Shown piece by piece: positions 16,114 through 24,033 of a DNA stretch of 64,000 nt (the first letter of the stretch is position 1; every line of letters starts with the position of its first letter). The DNA comes from AC-32 sp963754265 (lineage in GTDB: Bacteria > Actinomycetota > Thermoleophilia > Gaiellales > Gaiellaceae): NCBI GenBank assembly GCA_963754265.1, contig CAVWFB010000003.1, positions 62,001-126,000 of the forward strand, written 5' to 3'. Made by a program: the position numbers and the translations under genes. The notes under the pieces are model-generated. The model did not search any database, was not told the origin of the DNA, and saw only the letters and a list, made by a program, of their open reading frames with translations.

Positions 16114-16599
16114 TCAATTCGCCAAGCGAAGCAATTCGTCGACCACCCGGTCAAGAGGCTGGGCAGCGTCCACATCTATGGCTCCGGCCGGTTTCTCGTC
16201 GCTCCGATTTAGCCTGAGCATAAGTTCGACTCCCTCTTGGCCAAGCGCCCAGTCGTCATCGGTGCGCTCTTGGAGGCGGCGACGCATGGTGTCATCGTCG
16301 ATGCGGAGGTTGAATATCTTCGTGAAATAGGGCAGAAAGCGGTCGCGATTACGGCTGCTTCCACAGACAAACAACAATTCTGGTTCCGGGCTTTCGAGCT
16401 CGCTGACAGCTTTTTGCTGGTCCCACATGAAGTTGTCGTGATGAATGGGCCCACCTGGGAGACCGGTGTCAGGGTCGGCATGGTAGGCCCAAGCACGGTC
16501 GGTACTGATGGCCTTGTAGCCGCGTCGGATCAGCTCCTCGTAGACCGAGGATTTACCGGCACCAGATAAGCCCTCCACCAAATAGTTCCGTTTAGCCAT
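16114..16599 (-). CDS. P-loop nucleoside/metabolite kinase-like protein
   Basis: A 161-residue protein opening with a Walker A motif (VEGLSGAGKSSVYEEL, residues about 6-21). A predicted lid region follows with DDDTMRRRLQERTDDDWALG, the sort of arginine-rich segment seen in adenylate and shikimate kinase relatives. The ATG giving MAKRNYLVEG fits P-loop kinases best. The gene is visibly less GC-rich than its surroundings (runs such as ACAAACAACAATTC), which suggests recent transfer. Its first 8 bases overlap the cyclase remnant. The substrate is not identifiable. Confidence 0.7.
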   Translation of the reverse strand: MAKRNYLVEGLSGAGKSSVYEELIRRGYKAISTDRAWAYHADPDTGLPGGPIHHDNFMWDQQKAVSELESPEPELLFVCGSSRNRDRFLPYFTKIFNLRIDDDTMRRRLQERTDDDWALGQEGVELMLRLNRSDEKPAGAIDVDAAQPLDRVVDELLRLAN

Positions 16600-16912
16600 G
16601 CTCGTCGACGGGCGCTGTCGCCGGATTCGCAGACGTACTTGCGACGTAGAGCTGCCAGGGCTGCTCAAACCCCTTCAGTCGGTGCTCCCCTGCGTCCTTG
16701 AAGATGAGGCCACTCCCCGCGGTAAGGTCGCGCACCGTCGATGACACCAGCACCTGCGAGGCTCTTGCCTCTGCGGCGATGCGCGTGCCGAGGTGAACGG
16801 CAACGCCGCGGACGCGAGCGACGTCGGCCTCGACCTCGCCGGTGTGGACGCCTGCTCTGATCTCGAATCCCAGCGCGCGGCCGTTGCGGGCGTAGTGGAC
16901 GTCGGGCCGCAT
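16592..16912 (-). pseudogene. adenylate/guanylate cyclase, C-terminal remnant
   Basis: The 106-residue frame is the second half of a class III cyclase catalytic domain: RAGVHTGEVE, VAVHLGTRIAAEA, VLVSSTVRDLTAGSG and GEHRLKGF are all family segments. The first half, with the metal-binding aspartates, is missing. Nothing homologous can be seen in any frame in the 190 bp upstream. It therefore cannot make cAMP and is most simply a gene fragment, although a short expressed domain cannot be excluded. Confidence 0.75.
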
Positions 16913-16955
16913 CGCCTCAGAGCCAGTCAGCTACTCGTTTGACCACACGCGAAGC

Positions 16956-17008
16956 CTAGGTCAGGCGGACAATCATCAGGCGCGGCGGTCAGTCCGCGGC
17001 CGACCTAG
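16956..17008. repeat. extended inverted repeat beside the cyclase remnant
   Basis: Outer arms CTAGGTC (16956-16962) and GACCTAG (17002-17008) and inner arms GCGGAC (16965-16970) and GTCCGC (16992-16997) give a 53-base hairpin with an asymmetric internal loop. It sits at the truncated end of the cyclase fragment. It could be a terminator relic or a recombination scar. No T-run follows on either strand. Confidence 0.4.
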
Positions 17009-17102
17009 CGCTACTCCGTCGGCTCGATCTCCGGTGATGTGGTCCCGGTCCCGAACGCTGGCCCACGTCGGAGACCCGTCCAGACGTGCGAGAATCGCGT
17101 CC

Positions 17103-17648
17103 GTGCCCGAAGCACAGCTGGAGGATTTCGGATCGGGGCTCACGCCCGTGACCCAGGGCTGGTTCGTCGTCAATGTGCGCGACGCCGAGTGGTGGAACTC
17201 GGAGAGGAGGGGCGCGAGGTGCGGCTTCGAGAACGAGTACGGCGATGCGCCGGTCGAGTTCGCCCAGCTCGGGATCAACCTCACCGTCTTGGAGCCCGGC
17301 GAGACCGGCCTCTACCACGCCGAGGAGAACCAGGAGGCGTACCTCGTCCTTTCAGGGGAGTGCGCGCTGCTCGTCGAGGACGAGGAGCGACGCCTGCGGC
17401 CCTGGGACTTCTTCCACTCTTCCCCGTGGACCGAGCACGCCTTCGTGGGCGCTGGCGAGGGGCCGTGTGTGATCCTGATGGTCGGTTCGCGCTCGGGCCC
17501 GGAAGTGCACTACCCCGTGTCGGAGCTCGCGGCGCGCTACGGCGCGAGCGTGGCGGAGGAGACCTCCGACTGGAGGCAGGCGTACGCGACGGTCGAGCCG
17601 TTCCGGCGAGAGCGGCCGCCGAACTGGGCTCGCCTGCCCTGGGCGTAG
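17103..17648 (+). CDS. cupin domain protein
   Basis: A 181-residue single-cupin protein. The first cupin motif is seen in GLYHAEENQEAYLVLSGE and the second in WDFFHSSPWTEHAFVGAG. The metal-binding residues would be the first His, two Glu and the late His. I took the GTG giving VPEAQLEDFG; an upstream start at 17034 adds 23 basic residues. C-terminal residues about 130-181 lie outside the cupin and may help dimerisation. Ligand unknown. Confidence 0.75.
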   Translation: MPEAQLEDFGSGLTPVTQGWFVVNVRDAEWWNSERRGARCGFENEYGDAPVEFAQLGINLTVLEPGETGLYHAEENQEAYLVLSGECALLVEDEERRLRPWDFFHSSPWTEHAFVGAGEGPCVILMVGSRSGPEVHYPVSELAARYGASVAEETSDWRQAYATVEPFRRERPPNWARLPWA

Positions 17649-17766
17649 ATTCCTGCAGGCCTCATTCGTGAACACTCGCCCAGGCGAGGCGATTATCCAC
17701 GCGACTTTTCCTCGGCCGGCGCGAAGATCAGCTGGTGGGACCGGACCGCCGGTCTAGGATCGCGAC

Positions 17767-18579
17767 GTGAGTGCGGTCGATGCCGCGGTCGCAGTCGCTG
17801 AGGCCCATGGCGTGCGGTGCGACAAGCCCCTTGTGTTGGGCGAGGCGTGGCATGTGCTCGTGCACTTGTGGCCGTCGCCGGTCGTGGCGCGCGTAACGAG
17901 CGGCGCTCCCGGTGTGGATCCGGCCGACGTCGAACGGGAGCTGACCGTCGCCAGTCACGCTGCTCGCACGGGCGCGCCGGTCGTCCAGCCGAGCGACCTG
18001 CTTCCGCCTGGCCCGCATCGCCGCGACGGACACACGCTCGTCTTCTGGCGCTACCTCGCGCGGACCGGCGAGCTCGACCCGGCCGCCGCCGGCCGAGGGC
18101 TCCGCAGGATCCACGACTCGCTTGTGGATTACGAGGGCGACCTTCCCCGTGGCGGCCGCGCAGCGCAGGTGCGCGCGATGCTGGCGCCCTTTGCGCCCTC
18201 GGACGACGTCGAGCTCGTCTGCGAACTGGCCTCGCGCGAGCTTCCCGAAGGGCAGGCGCTGCACGGCGATGCCCACCTCTTCAACTGCATCCAGACCGCT
18301 ACCGGGCCTGTCTGGCACGACTTGGAGACCGCGTGCCGCGGCCCACGCGAATACGACCTGGCCGCGCTCGTCCTGGACGACCGCTCGCGAGGTCCAGATC
18401 CGGAGGCTCGGCCGGCGATCGCCGCGTACGGCCCCTACAACGAGGACATCCTCGAGCAGGCGCTCCCGGTGTATGCCTCCTGGCTGGCCGCGTCGTTCAT
18501 GGTTGCAGTCGCCCGACGCCCAGACGCCGCGCCGGCGCTCGAGCGCCAGTTGCGATTTCTACGCCGCTTCCGCGGTTAG
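17767..18579 (+). CDS. aminoglycoside phosphotransferase (APH) family kinase
   Basis: A 270-residue kinase-like protein with the Brenner motif LHGDAHLFNC (catalytic Asp) and the metal-binding GPVWHDLETACRGPREYDLA. The glycine-rich loop near the N-terminus is degenerate, as in many APH homologues. Such proteins phosphorylate antibiotics, homoserine or choline-like compounds; nothing here selects a substrate. The start is GTG, about 16 bp before the methyltransferase gene, so the two may be co-transcribed. Confidence 0.8.
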   Translation: MSAVDAAVAVAEAHGVRCDKPLVLGEAWHVLVHLWPSPVVARVTSGAPGVDPADVERELTVASHAARTGAPVVQPSDLLPPGPHRRDGHTLVFWRYLARTGELDPAAAGRGLRRIHDSLVDYEGDLPRGGRAAQVRAMLAPFAPSDDVELVCELASRELPEGQALHGDAHLFNCIQTATGPVWHDLETACRGPREYDLAALVLDDRSRGPDPEARPAIAAYGPYNEDILEQALPVYASWLAASFMVAVARRPDAAPALERQLRFLRRFRG

Positions 18580-18594
18580 CTCCAGGGGTCGTTC

Positions 18595-19278
18595 GTGACC
18601 ACATACTGTCGGCCTGTGGGTGAAGCGAGTACGCCTGACTCGATGCGCGACTACTACGCGCAGCGCGCGGAGTACTACGAGCGTGTCTACCTCCGACCCG
18701 AGCGCCAGCCGGATCTCCGGGCGATGGAGCGGTGGCTGCCGTCGATGTTCGAGGGACGGCGCGTGCTGGAGCTTGCGTGCGGTACCGGATGGTGGACGCA
18801 GCACGGCGCACGACGCGCCCTCGACTGGCTCGCCACCGACCTGAATCCGGGGACGATGGAGGTGGCTCGTCGGAAGCCGATGCCGGCGTGCGTGCGGTTC
18901 GCAACCGCGGACGCGTACACGCTCGTCGGGGTGGACGACGGCCCCTTCGACGGCGCCTTCACCGGTTGCTGGTGGAGCCATGTGCCGCTGAGACGGCTGG
19001 CAGGCTGGCTCGAGGCGTTCCACGCACGACTCGACAGCGGTGCGCAGGTCGTGATGCTGGACAACGGGTACGTCCAGACGAGCAGCACGCCGATCAGCCG
19101 GCGTGACGCCGATGGCAACACGTACCAGCGCCGCACGCTGGACGACGGCACCGTGCACGAGGTGCTGAAGAACTTCCCCACCCGCGGGCAGGCGCTGGAG
19201 GTACTCGGCCCGCGCGCGGTCGAGCCGACGTGGGCCGAGTACGACAACTACTGGACCCTCGCCTACCGGCTCGCCTGA
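18595..19278 (+). CDS. class I SAM-dependent methyltransferase
   Basis: The 227-residue product has the SAM-binding motif I VLELACGTGWWTQ, motif II acidic residue in LDWLATDLNP and a later FDGAFTGCWWSHVP that corresponds to motif IV. A conserved-looking MRDYYAQRAEYYERVY segment (about residues 17-32) precedes the domain, so an internal ATG at 18643 is an alternative start. Small-molecule methylation is likely; the substrate is unknown. Confidence 0.82.
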   Translation: MTTYCRPVGEASTPDSMRDYYAQRAEYYERVYLRPERQPDLRAMERWLPSMFEGRRVLELACGTGWWTQHGARRALDWLATDLNPGTMEVARRKPMPACVRFATADAYTLVGVDDGPFDGAFTGCWWSHVPLRRLAGWLEAFHARLDSGAQVVMLDNGYVQTSSTPISRRDADGNTYQRRTLDDGTVHEVLKNFPTRGQALEVLGPRAVEPTWAEYDNYWTLAYRLA

Positions 19279-19326
19279 GCGCAGCCGATGCCGCGGAAAC
19301 ACGTCAGCCCTCGAAATCAGGCGGTC

Positions 19327-20004
19327 TCAGCCGCCGACTAGCTCCTCGAAAGCGGGCTCATTCCGGATCGGATCGAAGTCCGAGTCCGTTTTCGCCATTT
19401 CCCGGCAGCCCTCCCAGATGTCGATCGCCTGGCGTAGATGCTCGACGGCGTCGGCTGTCTCGCCTGCGAGGCTCTCGCAGCACGCCACGTTGTAGTAGAG
19501 GTACCCCTGGTCGGGGCGGGCCTCGATGAGCTCGCGGCCCCTGTCCGCTGCTTCCGCGTACCGGCCGGCGTCCAAGAGAGGTCGCACCTCGTCCCACAGC
19601 TCGGGGGCATGACGCTGGATCGAGTCGGGCAGCCCCACCCAGTGGTGACGGCGAGAGTCGTAGCCCGACTCCGTCGGCGGCGGGAACGACGGATCGCCGA
19701 ACGAGCCGACCGAGACGACGATCAGGTCCGGCTCCGTGGGTTCCGTGTAGAAGACCTGCGAGCCGCAGTCGGGGCAGAAGTGGAAGACGTGCTCCTTTCT
19801 GTCCGCCTCGTCCGAGATTCGCGCGTAGTCGCTGAAGCGACCGGCGACCTGCACTTGATCCGCTTTGAATCCGGCCTGCATCCCGAAGGCGCTTCCGGTG
19901 CGGCGCTGGCAGGCAAGACAGTTGCAGATGGAGACGGCGAACGGATCGCCCGTCACTTCCAGGCGAAGTTGCCCACAGTGACAGGCTGCATCTCGGGTGG
20001 CCAT
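19327..20004 (-). CDS. GFA-type zinc protein fused to a TPR-like C-terminal domain
   Basis: The 225-residue protein has two parts. Residues 1-125 are a GFA/CENP-V domain with its zinc cysteines (CHCG, CNCLACQ, FCPDCGSQ). Residues about 135-225 are TPR-like (LLDAGRYAEAADRGRELIE, YYNVACCESLAGETADAVEHL), ending in DSDFDPIRNEPAFEEL, an ending common in tetratricopeptide proteins. GFA domains are named for formaldehyde-glutathione adduct formation, but most have other, unknown thiol roles. The fusion is unusual. I chose the ATG giving MATRDAACHCG. Confidence 0.8.
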   Translation of the reverse strand: MATRDAACHCGQLRLEVTGDPFAVSICNCLACQRRTGSAFGMQAGFKADQVQVAGRFSDYARISDEADRKEHVFHFCPDCGSQVFYTEPTEPDLIVVSVGSFGDPSFPPPTESGYDSRRHHWVGLPDSIQRHAPELWDEVRPLLDAGRYAEAADRGRELIEARPDQGYLYYNVACCESLAGETADAVEHLRQAIDIWEGCREMAKTDSDFDPIRNEPAFEELVGG

Positions 20005-20020
20005 CGCCGCGAAACCTAGG

Positions 20021-20452
20021 CTAGTGACCATTCGACGGGAGCGTGACGCTCCCGTCATCCTTCAAGCCGAAGCCGGGGTTGTGTGCGATCTCCCAGGCGT
20101 GGCCGTCGAGGTCGCGGAACGCACCGGCGTACCCGCCGTAGAACGTCTCCGCCGGCTCTCGTGTGACCTCGCCGCCGGTGCTTCTCGCCAGCTCGATGAT
20201 CTCGCGCACCTCTTCGCGGGAGCCAACGTTGTGAGCCAGCGCGATGCCGCTCCAGCGGGCGGGCTCGTCGTGAATGCCCATGTCGGAGGCGAGCTTCTCC
20301 CGATCCCAGAGCACGAGAACGACACCGTTCGCCTGAAAGAACGCCGTCTCCTGAGCCTCCCAGGTGACAGACCATCCGAGCCCCTCATAGAACTCCTTGG
20401 CCCGGTTGTAGTCGGATACGCCAAGGGTGACGAGGCTCACGCTCTGCCGCAC
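20021..20452 (-). CDS. VOC (glyoxalase/bleomycin-resistance) superfamily protein
   Basis: A 143-residue protein with the two beta-alpha-beta-beta-beta modules of the VOC fold. SLVTLGVSDYNRAKEFYE opens the first and GYAGAFRDLDGHAWEIAHN closes the second, with the metal-binding Glu in HAWEIAHN. Many homologues of this form (LGVSD...FRDLDGHxWE) are uncharacterised. It lies 16 bp upstream of the GFA-TPR gene on the same strand, so they probably share a transcript. Confidence 0.83.
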   Translation of the reverse strand: MRQSVSLVTLGVSDYNRAKEFYEGLGWSVTWEAQETAFFQANGVVLVLWDREKLASDMGIHDEPARWSGIALAHNVGSREEVREIIELARSTGGEVTREPAETFYGGYAGAFRDLDGHAWEIAHNPGFGLKDDGSVTLPSNGH

Positions 20453-20481
20453 AGGCGGAGCCTACTCCGGCCGAGTGATCG

Positions 20482-20911
20482 TCACGACTCGGCGGGCGGG
20501 ATGCGCCCCTCGGCCTGTCGGACGCGTTGTGCAAGAGCTTCGAGCAGCGCCCAGGCCATCTCGGGATGGCTCTCGACGAGGGGTCGAAAGCTCCACACCG
20601 GGAGCTGGTAGCCGTGCACCTCGGTGTCGGCCTTGACGGTCGCGCTGCGCGCGGACTTGTCGATCAGCGCCATCTCGCCGAAGGAGTCGCCGGGGCCGAG
20701 CCGGGCTACCTCCTCGCCGTGGACGGTCACGGTCACCTCACCGCGCTCGATGACGACGAACGTGCGGCCGGCCTCGCCTTCCTCGGCGATGGTCTCCCCC
20801 AGCGGCGTACGTTCGCTCCATGAACTCACCGGCGAGGCGTTGAAGGAAGCTGTCGTCAGCCTCGGCGAAGAGCGGCACTCCGCGGATCAGGTCCAGGCTC
20901 GGGTCGGGCAC
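20482..20911 (-). pseudogene. cyclic nucleotide-binding domain protein, frame broken at a G5 run
   Basis: The main frame starts at a GTG (20829) and encodes only the end of a cNMP-binding domain: GEMALIDKSARSATVKAD is the phosphate-binding cassette. The missing beginning (VPDPSLDLIRGVPLFAEADD, then FLQRLAGEFMERTYAAG) lies directly upstream in another frame, from a GTG at 20911. Removing one base from the run CCCCC at 20796-20800 joins the two into a normal domain of about 143 residues (AAGETIAEEGEAG). This is either a homopolymer sequencing error or a recent mutation. Confidence 0.8.
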
Positions 20912-20967
20912 GGAGGGATCCTACCCCGGCTCGGACAGCGATAGGTTGTCCTCGCAACGGGCGCCAG

Positions 20968-22182
20968 ATGACGACGGCGAAAGACCACCCAGAACTGTAC
21001 GACCCTCGCGCTCACGAGCCGCTGACGGAGACGGCCTGGGACGCGGACCGGGCGCTCGAGGCGATCGGCGCGATCGTGGCCGAGACCGAGCGCGCGTTCG
21101 CGCACGACTCGCTCTGGGATCCTCATCCGCTCGACGAGGACGACGACGAGCCGCCGCTTGGGCGGACGAGGACGCTCTACCTCGGAGCGGCGGGCGTCAT
21201 CTGGGCATTGCACGCGCTGGAACGCGCTGGTGTCGTCGAGCTCAGGCGGGACTGGTCCGAGGTCGCACTTGGCCTCCTGGAGTCGTATCGGGAGGAGCCG
21301 GACTTTCCGGAGCAGGGCGTCGTGCCCTCGCTCTCGTTCGGCGAGGCGGGGATCCTCCTGGTCGCGCACTCGCTTGCACCGAGCCCCTCGCTGGAGGACT
21401 GGCTGCTGGAGGCCGTCCGCGCGAACGTCGGCAACCCGACCCTCGAGCTGATGTGGGGCGCGCCGGGCACCATGCTCGCCGCACAGGTGATGCACGATCG
21501 AACGCAGGCACCGGCATGGGCCGAGGCCTGGAACGCCTCCGCCGATCGGCTCTGGGCCGAGTGGGCCGATGAGCTGTGGTACCAGGACATCTACGGGTAC
21601 CGCCGTCACATCCTCGGGCCGGCGCACGGGTTCGCCGGAAACGTCTACGTCCTCGCCCGCGGCGACCTGCTCGACTCCGAGCGGCGGGGCGAGCTCGAGC
21701 GCCGGGCCGTCGCGGCGGTCGCGAGGCACGCTCGACGCGTAGGCGGCCTGGCTCAGTGGCCGGCGACGCTCGAGCCCCCCGCACAGCCCGCTGCGATCCG
21801 AACGCAGTGGTGTCACGGGGCTCCGGGGATCGTCTCCTCGCTCGCGGCCGTCGCGCCGGGCGATCCCCAGCTCACCGAGCTCCTCGTCGAAGGCGGCGAG
21901 CTGACGTGGCAGGCCGGGCCGCTCAGGAAAGGAGCGAACCTCTGCCACGGCACCGGGGGCAACGGCTACGCCTTCCTGAAGCTCCTGGAGCGAACCGGAG
22001 ACGAGCTCTGGCTCGACCGGGCTCGCGCGTTCGCCATGCACGCGATCGAACAGGTCGAGCGAGCGACCGCGGACTACGGCCGCGGACGCCACTCGCTCTG
22101 GTCCGGCGACCCGGGCACCGCCCTCTACCTCGAGAGCTGCGTCACCGCGTCCACCGCCTTTCCCACGCTCGACACGTTCTGA
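20968..22182 (+). CDS. LanC-like protein (lanthionine synthetase C family)
   Basis: A 404-residue alpha/alpha-barrel protein with the three LanC zinc-site elements in order: GPAHGFAG (about residues 217-224), TQWCHGAPG (about 282-290) and NLCHGTGGNG (about 325-334). The Cys, Cys and His ligands are thus present. True LanC cyclases add cysteine to dehydroamino acids in lantibiotic precursors. Stand-alone homologues like this one may act on glutathione or damaged peptides. No precursor peptide, LanB/LanM or exporter gene is adjacent. Confidence 0.85.
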   Translation: MTTAKDHPELYDPRAHEPLTETAWDADRALEAIGAIVAETERAFAHDSLWDPHPLDEDDDEPPLGRTRTLYLGAAGVIWALHALERAGVVELRRDWSEVALGLLESYREEPDFPEQGVVPSLSFGEAGILLVAHSLAPSPSLEDWLLEAVRANVGNPTLELMWGAPGTMLAAQVMHDRTQAPAWAEAWNASADRLWAEWADELWYQDIYGYRRHILGPAHGFAGNVYVLARGDLLDSERRGELERRAVAAVARHARRVGGLAQWPATLEPPAQPAAIRTQWCHGAPGIVSSLAAVAPGDPQLTELLVEGGELTWQAGPLRKGANLCHGTGGNGYAFLKLLERTGDELWLDRARAFAMHAIEQVERATADYGRGRHSLWSGDPGTALYLESCVTASTAFPTLDTF

Positions 22183-22241
22183 CACGTATCCGGGCTTCGC
22201 TACCAGTGGACGCGCCCGCCGATCGTCTGAATACTTCCGGG

Positions 22242-22853
22242 GTGTCCGAGCAGCCGACATTTCTCGGCGAACCGCCGGCGAACGAGGCGACCACTCAGGC
22301 CTACGAGGCGGATCGGGAGTCGGACGGCTACGTCGGGAACCTGACGCGCCTTTGGTCGTGGCGCCCGGATCTCTACGAATCGTTCGTGGCGCAACGGACG
22401 CACTTGATGGCCTCTTCGAGGCTCACCGACCGGGACTGGGCCGTCCTGGTGACCGCAAGCGCTGCGCAGCGCGGGGACTCGTACTGCTCGCTCGCCTGGG
22501 GCCCGCGTCTCGCGAAGCTCAGCGACGACGAGACCGCCGCGCAGGTCATCGCGGGCACCCTTGCCGCCAGGCTGACCGAGCGGGAGAGGGCACTCGCCGC
22601 CTGGGCCCGCCAGGTCGTGCACGACCCGAACGCGACCACGGAGCGCGAGGTCGAGCGCCTGCGTGAGGTGGGGCTCGACGACCGCCAGATCTTCGAAGCT
22701 ACCGCGTTCATCGCGCTGCGCCTCGCCTGGTCGACGGTGAACGACGCTCTCGGCGCGGCACCGGACAAGCAGCTGGCCGACGCCGCTCCAGAGCCCGTCC
22801 GAACAGCGGTGAGCTGGGGCCGCCAGCCCTCGGCGACGCCGTCGACGGAGTGA
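22242..22853 (+). CDS. AhpD-like carboxymuconolactone decarboxylase family protein
   Basis: A 203-residue helical protein of the peroxidase-related AhpD superfamily. The core is DWAVLVTASAAQRGDSYC followed by SLAWGPRLAKL. The family CxxC or CxxxH is reduced to a single cysteine (YCSLAWG), so a normal AhpD disulfide cycle is not possible. A late FEATAFIALRLAWSTVNDALG matches the family's last helix. The GTG at 22242 is my start; a GTG at 22206 is an alternative. It shares GTGA with the GNAT gene. Confidence 0.75.
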   Translation: MSEQPTFLGEPPANEATTQAYEADRESDGYVGNLTRLWSWRPDLYESFVAQRTHLMASSRLTDRDWAVLVTASAAQRGDSYCSLAWGPRLAKLSDDETAAQVIAGTLAARLTERERALAAWARQVVHDPNATTEREVERLREVGLDDRQIFEATAFIALRLAWSTVNDALGAAPDKQLADAAPEPVRTAVSWGRQPSATPSTE

Positions 22854-23281
22854 GCAACCCGCTTCCGGACGGGTACCGGCTCGTCGACGGCCCGCCCTCG
22901 GTCACTGACTACCTGGAGCTCCGCGTGCGCGCCGGCCTCTCGCCCAAGCGAGACGACCAAGCAGCCGCATCGCTGCCCGGTAGCTGGGCGGCCTGCCACG
23001 TCCTTCATGACGGAGACGACCACGCCGTCGCGATGGGAAGGCTGATCGGCGACGGGGGCTGGTACTTCCACGTCGTCGACATGGCGGTGCTGCCCGAACA
23101 CCAGCGGCACGGCCTGGGGAGCGCGGTGCTCGACGACCTCCTCGAGGAGGTCCGCCGGCGGGCGCCGCGGGGCGCATACGTGAACCTGCTCGCCGATCCG
23201 CCCGGGCGCCCGCTCTACGCGCGGCACGGCTTCGCCGAGACGGCACCGGATGCGATTGGAATGGGCCTGCTGCTGGACTAG
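22850..23281 (+). CDS. GNAT family N-acetyltransferase
   Basis: A 143-residue acetyltransferase with the acetyl-CoA-binding motif A in VVDMAVLPEHQRHGLGSAVL (QRHGLG pyrophosphate loop) and a C-terminal YARHGFAET segment typical of the fold. It begins with GTG inside the stop of the AhpD-like gene. A transferred acetyl group is likely; the acceptor is unknown. Confidence 0.85.
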   Translation: MSNPLPDGYRLVDGPPSVTDYLELRVRAGLSPKRDDQAAASLPGSWAACHVLHDGDDHAVAMGRLIGDGGWYFHVVDMAVLPEHQRHGLGSAVLDDLLEEVRRRAPRGAYVNLLADPPGRPLYARHGFAETAPDAIGMGLLLD

Positions 23282-23366
23282 TCGCTGCGGAGTCGGCGAT
23301 CCACCGGTTGAATGTCGTGCCGGTCGAAGACTCGAGCTCGGGCACGAGGCCACTAGGCGGCGATGC

Positions 23367-23759
23367 CTAGCCCGCGTGCTCCTCGAACTGCGGCAGGTCG
23401 TCGGTGATCTCGAACCACGGTGCCTTGGAGCCGACGAAGATGTGCTTCGTCGGCCGCAAGGTCGGCGGGTCCGCCAGCGAGCCGAGAGCGACGTGCACGT
23501 ACTCCCCGTCGCGCACGATCGAGAAGAGCAGCGAGCCGCACCGGGCACAGCGCGTGTCGTTCAGGTCGTCGTCCCCGACCACCAAGAGCCCCGCCCCGCC
23601 CTCGGTGAGCTCGAGCTTGTCCCGCTCGATGCCCGCGAACGGCTTGAAGGCCGAGCCGGTCGCCGCTCGGCAGCGCGAGCAGTGGCAGTTCGAGGCGTAC
23701 AGGAACTCGTCGGCGACGCGATAGCGCACGGCGCCGCATTCGCAGCTTCCGGCGAGCAT
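23367..23759 (-). CDS. GFA family zinc protein
   Basis: A 130-residue GFA/CENP-V protein with the zinc-binding cysteines SCECGAVRYR, NCHCSRCRAATG and TRCARCGSLLF. It differs from the 19.3-kb GFA protein in having no additional C-terminal domain. A GGAGGAG site precedes the ATG. Family members are usually called glutathione-dependent formaldehyde-activating enzymes, but that activity is rarely shown. It converges with the GNAT gene. Confidence 0.87.
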   Translation of the reverse strand: MLAGSCECGAVRYRVADEFLYASNCHCSRCRAATGSAFKPFAGIERDKLELTEGGAGLLVVGDDDLNDTRCARCGSLLFSIVRDGEYVHVALGSLADPPTLRPTKHIFVGSKAPWFEITDDLPQFEEHAG

Positions 23760-23836
23760 GTCTCCTCCTTCGGTGGATCGGTTGTGCTGCTCAGACGTCC
23801 GGTCAAGCCAAAACTCATCGGGTTAGCGTTGTCTTC

Positions 23837-24013
23837 ATGGCCAAGGACACCCGCAGCCAGCGCGAACGCATGCTCGCAGGCGACCTCTACCTCGCCGACG
23901 ACCCGCAGCTCCTGCAGGAGAGCCGGCGCGCAGGGCTCGACGGGGCGGGCGGCGCTTGGCCGGCAGATCGACGCCCCACTAGCGAGCGAGGCGCCCGAAG
24001 GCGCCTCGCTTAA
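23837..24013 (+). pseudogene. maltose/galactoside O-acetyltransferase, truncated second copy
   Basis: The 58-residue frame begins like the intact acetyltransferase at 27994. RERMLAGDLYLA is shared exactly, and about 33 N-terminal residues align with it (MLAGDLYLADDPQLLQESRR against MLAGDLYLAHDPQLAAENRR). The sequence then diverges abruptly into a Gly/Arg-rich stretch, and the whole hexapeptide-repeat catalytic part is missing. The stop codon lies at the end of a strong hairpin that serves the opposite strand. It is a non-functional remnant of a paralogue. Confidence 0.82.
23985..24010 (-). terminator. terminator hairpin of the CBS gene (cUUCGg tetraloop)
   Basis: A perfect 11-bp inverted repeat (AGCGAGGCGCC / GGCGCCTCGCT) surrounds four bases. 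On the minus strand the loop reads C-TTCG-G, the very stable UUCG tetraloop. It begins 24 bp beyond the CBS stop codon. No T-run follows, so termination may need Rho or the stem may act as an mRNA 3'-end stabiliser. Confidence 0.7.
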
Positions 24014-24033
24014 CAACTACTCGAGCGCGTAGA

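Noticed and set aside
20968..22182. A lantibiotic biosynthesis cluster
   Set aside because: Only a LanC-like gene is present; no precursor, dehydratase, protease or exporter genes are nearby.
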